9,323 nt of DNA, taken from assembly GCA_035270925.1 (NCBI GenBank), contig DATESG010000034.1:1-9323 (forward strand), given 5' to 3'. The DNA is from DATESG01 sp035270925 (lineage in GTDB: Bacteria; Bacillota_I; Bacilli_A; RFN20; CAG-826). Positions 6,131 through 9,323 of the stretch are shown in pieces. Within the stretch, counting starts at the first letter, position 1, and every line of letters begins with the position of its first letter. The position numbers were made by a program, and so were the translations under genes. A model generated the notes under the pieces. That model saw only the letters and a list, made by a program, of their open reading frames with translations, made no database searches and was not told where the DNA came from.

Positions 6131-6163
6131 CTTGATTTTACCAGTTGTATATCAAGTTTTTTT
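6131..6163 (+). terminator. Plus-strand intrinsic terminator with no gene before it
   Basis: CTTGAT (6131-6136) pairs perfectly with ATCAAG (6151-6156) around a 14-base loop and is followed at once by seven T. Nothing coding precedes it on this strand; the gene to its left reads away. It may end a small RNA or act as an attenuator, or it may stop antisense reading from the left. Confidence 0.5.
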
Positions 6164-6168
6164 CACTT

Positions 6169-6182
6169 TCTAAACGCTTTCA
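6169..6182. promoter_or_regulatory. cre-like site (CcpA carbon catabolite control)
   Basis: TCTAAACGCTTTCA matches the cre consensus TGAAARCGYTTTCA at 12 of 14 positions, including the central CG and the whole right half. It lies 18 bases upstream of the -35 of the plus promoter at 6201-6230. Control of the nagB-like gene by sugar supply is the natural inference. Confidence 0.5.
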
Positions 6183-6200
6183 TCCGCGCAAGATAGTCCC

Positions 6201-6230
6201 TTGTTATTTCTAGATTTATTTACCTATAAT
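6201..6230 (+). promoter_or_regulatory. Upstream promoter (P1) of the nagB-like gene
   Basis: TTGTTA (6201-6206) and a perfect TATAAT (6225-6230) are 18 bases apart. The start near 6237 would give a leader of about 178 bases, which holds the AAGTCA-GCG-TGACTT palindrome (6273-6287). Confidence 0.5.
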
Positions 6231-6362
6231 TCTACAATTAATGCCCTTACATTCTCGCTTTATGATGATTTAAAGTCAGCGTGACTTATTCACCTTTAAC
6301 TTACAAATTTTACATTTTTCTTTGCATTTGGCGGTGGTGGAGAAAATAGTGTCTAGATATAT

Positions 6363-6393
6363 TTGAATATTTAGGCTAACATATACGTATAAA
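6363..6393 (+). promoter_or_regulatory. Second, weaker promoter candidate close to the nagB-like gene
   Basis: TTGAAT (6363-6368) and TATAAA (6388-6393) are 19 bases apart. The start near 6400 would leave a leader of about 15 bases, barely including the ribosome binding site AGAAGGA (6398-6404). The spacing is long, so this is a weak call. Confidence 0.28.
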
Positions 6394-6414
6394 ACGAAGA
6401 AGGATTTATATAAT

Positions 6415-7239
6415 ATGGCTATTTTAATTAGAAAAGACTACGACGAGATGTCGAAGGCTGCGGCCTTTCTTATTGCCGAACAAGTCAAGGCCAAACCTGA
6501 TTCCGTCCTTGGACTAGCAACTGGTTTTACGCCAATTGGTGTTTACCGTGAGTTGATCAAAATGTTCAAATCTGGCGATATCAGTTTTAAAAATGTCAAA
6601 GCTTTTACCCTTTACGAATATCTTGGTGAAGGATTTGATATTATTAAACCTTATGGCCTTGATAAATCATGTGCTCGTTACATGCATGAAGAGTTCTTCC
6701 GTCATGTTGACATCAAGAAAGAAAACATTTTCTTCTTTGATGGCTACACCAAGGATCCACAAAAAACATGTACCGACTACGAAGAAGAAATCAAAAAAGC
6801 TGGGGGCATCGATTTACAGCTCCTGGGAATTGGCCGTGATGGTCACTGGGGCTTTAATGAACCAGGTTCTAGTTTAGGGAGTCGCTCACATGTTGTCGCC
6901 CTTACCAAACAAACGCTCGATGATAACTATGAAGACTTCTACCGCAAGGAAGGAATCAGCCGCGATGAAATGCCACACTTCTGTCTTACAATGGGAGTTG
7001 GGACCATCCTTGATGCTAGACGCCTAATTCTCCTTGCTAGTGGCAACAAGAAAGCCAAAATCATTAAGCTCGCGCTTGAAGGTTGTGTGACGAGTCAAGT
7101 CACCGCAACAGCAATCCAATTATATGCTGGTGAAGCCACGGTCGTCCTTGATGAATTCGCTGCTAGCGAATTATCTAACACCGACCACATCAAACATACC
7201 GAATCAATTTCTAACAAATACAAAGTAAGAGCTGAATAA
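6415..7239 (+). CDS. nagB: NagB-family protein, glucosamine-6-phosphate deaminase-like with altered catalytic site
   Basis: True NagB converts glucosamine-6-phosphate to fructose-6-phosphate and ammonia. The 274-residue protein aligns with NagB along its whole length: VLGLATGFTPIGVY (residues 31-44), FKNVKAFTLYEYLG (58-71), LLGIGRDGHWGFNEPGSSLGS (136-156), LTMGVGTILDA (191-201), ASGNKKA (208-214) and EGCVTSQVTATAIQL (222-236). Asp142, His144 and Glu149 match E. coli Asp141, His143 and Glu148. However, the Asp of the MDEY motif (E. coli Asp72, a catalytic acid-base) is Tyr67, the second Gly of TGGTP is Phe38, and the usual NDGHIAF is RDGHWGF. There is also a short insertion near 173-183, where the phosphate-binding Arg is normally found. 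It may have another sugar-phosphate substrate or reduced activity, so the gene symbol denotes family only. The start is supported by AGAAGGA (6398-6404), ten bases upstream. Its stop lies within its terminator, and a cre-like site precedes it. Confidence 0.85.
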   Translation: MAILIRKDYDEMSKAAAFLIAEQVKAKPDSVLGLATGFTPIGVYRELIKMFKSGDISFKNVKAFTLYEYLGEGFDIIKPYGLDKSCARYMHEEFFRHVDIKKENIFFFDGYTKDPQKTCTDYEEEIKKAGGIDLQLLGIGRDGHWGFNEPGSSLGSRSHVVALTKQTLDDNYEDFYRKEGISRDEMPHFCLTMGVGTILDARRLILLASGNKKAKIIKLALEGCVTSQVTATAIQLYAGEATVVLDEFAASELSNTDHIKHTESISNKYKVRAE

Positions 7240-7252
7240 GCTCTTTTCTTTT
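7227..7252 (+). terminator. Terminator overlapping the nagB-like stop codon
   Basis: AAGAGCT (7227-7233) pairs perfectly with AGCTCTT (7239-7245) around a five-base loop and is followed by TTCTTTT. The TAA stop (7237-7239) sits in the loop and first base of the 3' arm, so the last codons encode the 5' arm. Confidence 0.8.
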
Positions 7253-7272
7253 ACTATACGATTACTCCAAAT

Positions 7273-7296
7273 AAAAACGCCCGATTTGCTGGGCGT
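7273..7296 (-). terminator. Terminator of the O-antigen ligase-like gene
   Basis: On the minus strand ACGCCC (7296-7291) pairs with GGGCGT (7282-7277) around an eight-base loop and leads into a run of T with one A. It begins three bases after the stop codon at 7300-7302. It faces the nagB-like terminator across about 20 bases. Confidence 0.85.
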
Positions 7297-7299
7297 GAT

Positions 7300-8751
7300 T
7301 TATCTGGAGACTTTTCTAATCAATTCCGCGGTTCGCGACTTTTTCTCTTGCCTGAGACTTGAGAAGTAAAAGTAAGGTAGTAGTAAAGCAAATGACGCTA
7401 AGATGCTTTCCGTTTTAAAGGCGAGCAGCATAATTGATTCAACGTTACTCCGTGAAAGAAAAACAATTAGTGAAAGGAAAAGGAAATATCCCGGGGCGGG
7501 CATTTTTTTCATAAAACCGATAATTTTTACAAGGAAGCCCAGCAAGATTGCTATATATATTGTGAACCCAATAAGCCCAAAAGCGTGGAAGATTTCAATA
7601 AAGCCGTTGTGATAGTTGCCATAGCCAGTTGTCGACCAACCAGGGTTTTCTAAAACAATACGTTGGTTGTAGAAAACACGATTAATAAATATTCCGTCGC
7701 CAAAAATAAATGTGCGGGGCCGCGAGATGATCAAATCATAAGCAAGGCGCCATAATTCAAAACGAGCCTTCATGGTTGATTCACCAATATCAACAAGGTT
7801 TAGAGGAAAGAGGTTAGTTAGCGCGCGTGCAATCCTTGTCGTACTTAAAAATGGAGCAAAACGGAAGCTAAAGAATAGAGCAATAAGTACCAGGAAAATT
7901 GATAATTCAATAAAGAAGGCCTTCTTTTGTCGTTTGAGTAATAAAAACAAATGGCGGAGAAAGACAAGTATGAAGACCACAAAGGCGAGGATCATATTTG
8001 TTTTTGAAAACGTAAAATAAATTGCAACTAGCATCGGGACTGTTAAAACAATATAGATATATCTGCGCTTTCTCGTTTTATAAAAGAAATATAGGAAAGT
8101 CGAAAACATAATAGCCGTTAAAAGAAAACTTGCAAAGGTGTTACGGTTGTCATAAGGCCCAGTTGGAACTGGTAAATTCGCGTTTGCATAACCAATTTTG
8201 ATGAGGTCAATGTAAGTGCCAAATTCTGTGATAAACGAATAAATAGCAATGCCTAGGCCATAGATGATAATTGAATAGGATATAAGTAAAACAAAACCAC
8301 GAAAAGATTCCTTACGCGGTAAGATTACTGCCATTAAATATACAAATGACACACTTGTAAATAAAAGCATGAGCGAACGAAACTTATCACCTTGCGAAAC
8401 ATTTAAAATCATTTGCACAATAACACCTGAATTTTTTGTGACATTGATAGTTTGGTCCATCGGCATAATAATAAGGTTGAGGACTCCCAAAGCTAAAATG
8501 ATTAAAAGTGCATATATTAAAAACATTCTAATTTTAGTTTGTTTTACATCAAAACGCTGAACATAAATTGTCGAAATTATGAGCGTTAGATTAGCCACAA
8601 CTAAAAAAACGAAGCCAAGAAAATTATTGCCAGAAAAAATAATCCCATTTGGGGCATAAGTTTGTTCATAAATTAAGAACGTTAATGCACTAATAAGGAT
8701 AAACGGTATAAATGAAGTATATTTACTAATTAGTACAAAGCGCTGTTTCAT
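7300..8751 (-). CDS. O-antigen ligase/polymerase-like membrane protein (Wzy_C family)
   Basis: A 483-residue polytopic membrane protein with about 11-12 hydrophobic segments and a large outer loop at about 300-385. The family (PF04932) joins lipid-linked glycans to an acceptor (WaaL) or polymerises repeats (Wzy). Its hallmarks are here: PYDNRNTFASFL (199-210), FTFSKTNM (246-253), the Arg/Trp block KARFELWRLAYDLI (328-341) leading into IFGDG (349-353), and GNYHNGFIEIFHAFGLIGF (378-396) with His381-Asn382, the usual HNxFL motif. In a monoderm this would serve a capsule, secondary wall polymer or glycolipid. There is no ribosome binding site before the ATG at 8751, and a TAA lies four codons upstream in frame. 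A promoter whose -10 ends six bases before the ATG suggests a leaderless message. It is monocistronic, with its own terminator. Substrate and ligase-versus-polymerase role cannot be told. Confidence 0.82.
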   Translation of the reverse strand: MKQRFVLISKYTSFIPFILISALTFLIYEQTYAPNGIIFSGNNFLGFVFLVVANLTLIISTIYVQRFDVKQTKIRMFLIYALLIILALGVLNLIIMPMDQTINVTKNSGVIVQMILNVSQGDKFRSLMLLFTSVSFVYLMAVILPRKESFRGFVLLISYSIIIYGLGIAIYSFITEFGTYIDLIKIGYANANLPVPTGPYDNRNTFASFLLTAIMFSTFLYFFYKTRKRRYIYIVLTVPMLVAIYFTFSKTNMILAFVVFILVFLRHLFLLLKRQKKAFFIELSIFLVLIALFFSFRFAPFLSTTRIARALTNLFPLNLVDIGESTMKARFELWRLAYDLIISRPRTFIFGDGIFINRVFYNQRIVLENPGWSTTGYGNYHNGFIEIFHAFGLIGFTIYIAILLGFLVKIIGFMKKMPAPGYFLFLSLIVFLSRSNVESIMLLAFKTESILASFALLLPYFYFSSLRQEKKSRTAELIRKVSR

Positions 8752-8757
8752 AATGTG

Positions 8758-8786
8758 ATTTTACTATTTTAATTGCTTAATTACAA
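8758..8786 (-). promoter_or_regulatory. Promoter of the O-antigen ligase-like gene, placing the start at its ATG
   Basis: On the minus strand, -35 TTGTAA (8786-8781) and -10 TAAAAT (8763-8758) are 17 bases apart. The -10 ends six bases before the A of the ATG at 8751, so transcription should begin at or within a base or two of the start codon. Confidence 0.52.
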
Positions 8787-8847
8787 TTTTTAACTCAATT
8801 AACACAAGTGAATTTATGAATAAGTAAGTATTTTCTAATATTTTATA

Positions 8848-8853
8848 TATAAT
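8848..8853 (+). promoter_or_regulatory. -10 box of the secreted nuclease gene
   Basis: A perfect TATAAT lies 19 bases before the ATG at 8873, with a poor -35 (about 8825-8830). The start near 8860 leaves a short leader holding GAGG (8863-8866). This promoter is back to back with that of the O-antigen ligase-like gene. Confidence 0.42.
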
Positions 8854-8872
8854 AATCTTACTGAGGATTGAA

Positions 8873-9323
8873 ATGAAACAAGAAGTAAAGCATCGTCTAA
8901 TCTTATTTGTAGTCTCGTTAAGCCTTCTTTTTGCTGTTGTTTCAGGCATTAGCGAATCCTATAAAGGTGCTGATGCTGCCATCAACCCTAACTTACCGCC
9001 GAGCAAACTTCCCACTAACATCAACGTCACTAATCGTGATGGTGCTTTTTTGGCCTCATATTACAGTGGAACTCAGGGCTTAACTGGCGAAGATTTACTT
9101 AATCAACTAAATACTATTATTAAAGGTCATCGTGAGTACGATTACGAGAATGATAGTCATAGAACTGCTTATAAGATAATCGATCGTAACTGGAATTTGA
9201 GTCAAGCCGCAAACGCCAACCTCAGTTCATTTAATTACACTAGCGACATGCCCTATATAAGAAAGCTATATGCCGACTATAACGATGATATTTTAACCGC
9301 CGATTTTTTCAAAAATTCAGGCG
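8873..9323 (+). CDS. Secreted endonuclease-I-like protein (3' end off the right edge)
   Basis: The frame opens at the ATG at 8873, supported by TGAGGA (8862-8867) five to six bases upstream, and is open to the end, giving 150 residues. Residues 1-24 form a signal peptide (Lys/Arg start, then LILFVVSLSLLFAVVSG), so the product should be exported or membrane-anchored. Next comes a short linker, ASYYSGTQGLTGEDLLNQLN (61-80), TIIKGH (81-86) and AYKIIDRNW (99-107), then MPYIRKLYADYNDD (126-139). The YY...GLTGxxLLxxLxxIIxGH pattern followed by a tyrosine-rich block resembles the start of endonuclease I (PF04231), a family of secreted DNases used for nutrient or DNA scavenging. The catalytic (D/N)REHxW segment would lie past the window edge, so the assignment rests on the N-terminal part only. 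Confidence 0.65.
   Translation, partial: MKQEVKHRLILFVVSLSLLFAVVSGISESYKGADAAINPNLPPSKLPTNINVTNRDGAFLASYYSGTQGLTGEDLLNQLNTIIKGHREYDYENDSHRTAYKIIDRNWNLSQAANANLSSFNYTSDMPYIRKLYADYNDDILTADFFKNSG

Larger units (their letters stand above)
5962..6414. other. Gene-free divergent control region with possible structured RNA
   Basis: This 453-base stretch between divergent genes has no convincing coding frame. From left to right it holds the ribosome binding site and promoter of the CBS-nitroreductase gene (to about 6017) and an inverted repeat AGCCC/GGGCT (6003-6007/6019-6023) over its -35. Next comes a set of complementary segments (CTGAATTA 6049-6056 with TAATTCAG 6116-6123; CCTT/AAGG hairpin 6058-6070). 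They lead to a plus-strand terminator (6131-6163). Further right are a cre-like site (6169-6182), a plus promoter (6201-6230), the palindrome AAGTCA-GCG-TGACTT (6273-6287), and a second weaker promoter nearer nagB. No known riboswitch core was recognised. Confidence 0.6.

Noticed and set aside
6241..6273. Ten-codon open frame (ATG to TAA) in the nagB leader
   Set aside because: No ribosome binding site and only four bases after the predicted transcription start; a leader peptide cannot be supported.
6237..6414. glmS-type ribozyme or known riboswitch before an amino-sugar gene
   Set aside because: I looked for conserved cores (glmS, T-box, SAM, TPP, c-di-GMP) and saw none.
6593..6877. Open frame of 94 codons inside the nagB-like gene
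   Set aside because: It is out of frame within a well-supported gene and encodes no recognisable domain.
7403..8560. Three plus-strand open frames (7403-7612, 7772-8020, 8369-8560) opposite the O-antigen ligase-like gene
   Set aside because: They are Lys/Arg/Ile-rich shadows of a long hydrophobic gene with clear motifs.
8764..8949. Minus-strand open frame of 61 codons
   Set aside because: It covers two divergent promoters and the start of the secreted nuclease gene, and shows no motif or ribosome binding site.
1..9323. Alternative genetic code (UGA as Trp) as in many Mollicutes
   Set aside because: Trp codons are TGG in all supported genes, and TGA is the stop of the LicD-family gene.
1..9323. 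Defence island, CRISPR array, insertion sequence or prophage
   Set aside because: No repeat-spacer pattern, transposase, integrase, terminal repeats or restriction/toxin motifs were seen; the genes are metabolic or surface-related.

Overview
The window reads as a chromosomal segment of a low-G+C, Gram-positive-type bacterium (Bacillota, possibly an Acholeplasma-, Izemoplasma- or Erysipelotrichia-like lineage). Reasons: AT-rich DNA, AGGAG-type ribosome binding sites, TATAAT promoters, hairpin-plus-T terminators, a CcpA-type cre-like site, and a TagD-type cytidylyltransferase very close to the Bacillus form. TGA is used as a stop (licD-family gene) and Trp is TGG, so the Mycoplasma UGA=Trp code is not in use. 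The lineage is inference; no rRNA or other marker is present. No mobile element, CRISPR array or tRNA was seen.

Layout. (1) 1-343, minus: N-terminal part of a monoacylglycerol-lipase-like alpha/beta hydrolase running off the left edge. (2) 478-1708, plus: a two-gene unit of glycerol-3-phosphate cytidylyltransferase (tagD) and a LicD-family phosphotransferase. (3) 1709-3509, minus: galE and an overlapping esterase-D-like hydrolase, meeting the LicD gene stop to stop with no gap; each side seems to place its terminator inside the other's coding sequence. (4) 3694-4248, minus: a flavodoxin-fold reductase with its own extended -10 promoter and terminator. (5) 4317-5961, minus: a coupled pair, a CBS-CBS-nitroreductase fusion followed by a TVP38/DedA-type membrane protein. 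(6) 5962-6414: a 453-base gene-free region with an unassigned plus-strand terminator, a cre-like site, promoters and a palindrome. (7) 6415-7239, plus: a NagB-family protein with altered active-site residues. (8) 7300-8751, minus: an O-antigen ligase/polymerase-like (Wzy_C) membrane protein that appears to be leaderless. (9) 8873 to the right edge, plus: N-terminal part of a secreted endonuclease-I-like protein.

Theme. Most genes concern sugars and surface glycopolymers: CDP-glycerol supply (TagD), phospho-substituent transfer (LicD), UDP-galactose supply (GalE), amino-sugar phosphate metabolism (NagB-like) and polymer joining (Wzy_C-like). An ester hydrolase, a secreted nuclease and two flavoproteins accompany them. 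A plausible joint role is building a glycerophosphate-decorated surface polysaccharide or glycolipid, but the genes are scattered over several transcription units rather than one operon. I do not see a clearly new defence or mobile system. The most unusual points are the NagB-like protein lacking the catalytic Asp, the CBS-nitroreductase fusion, the interlocked terminators, and the structured non-coding region before nagB.
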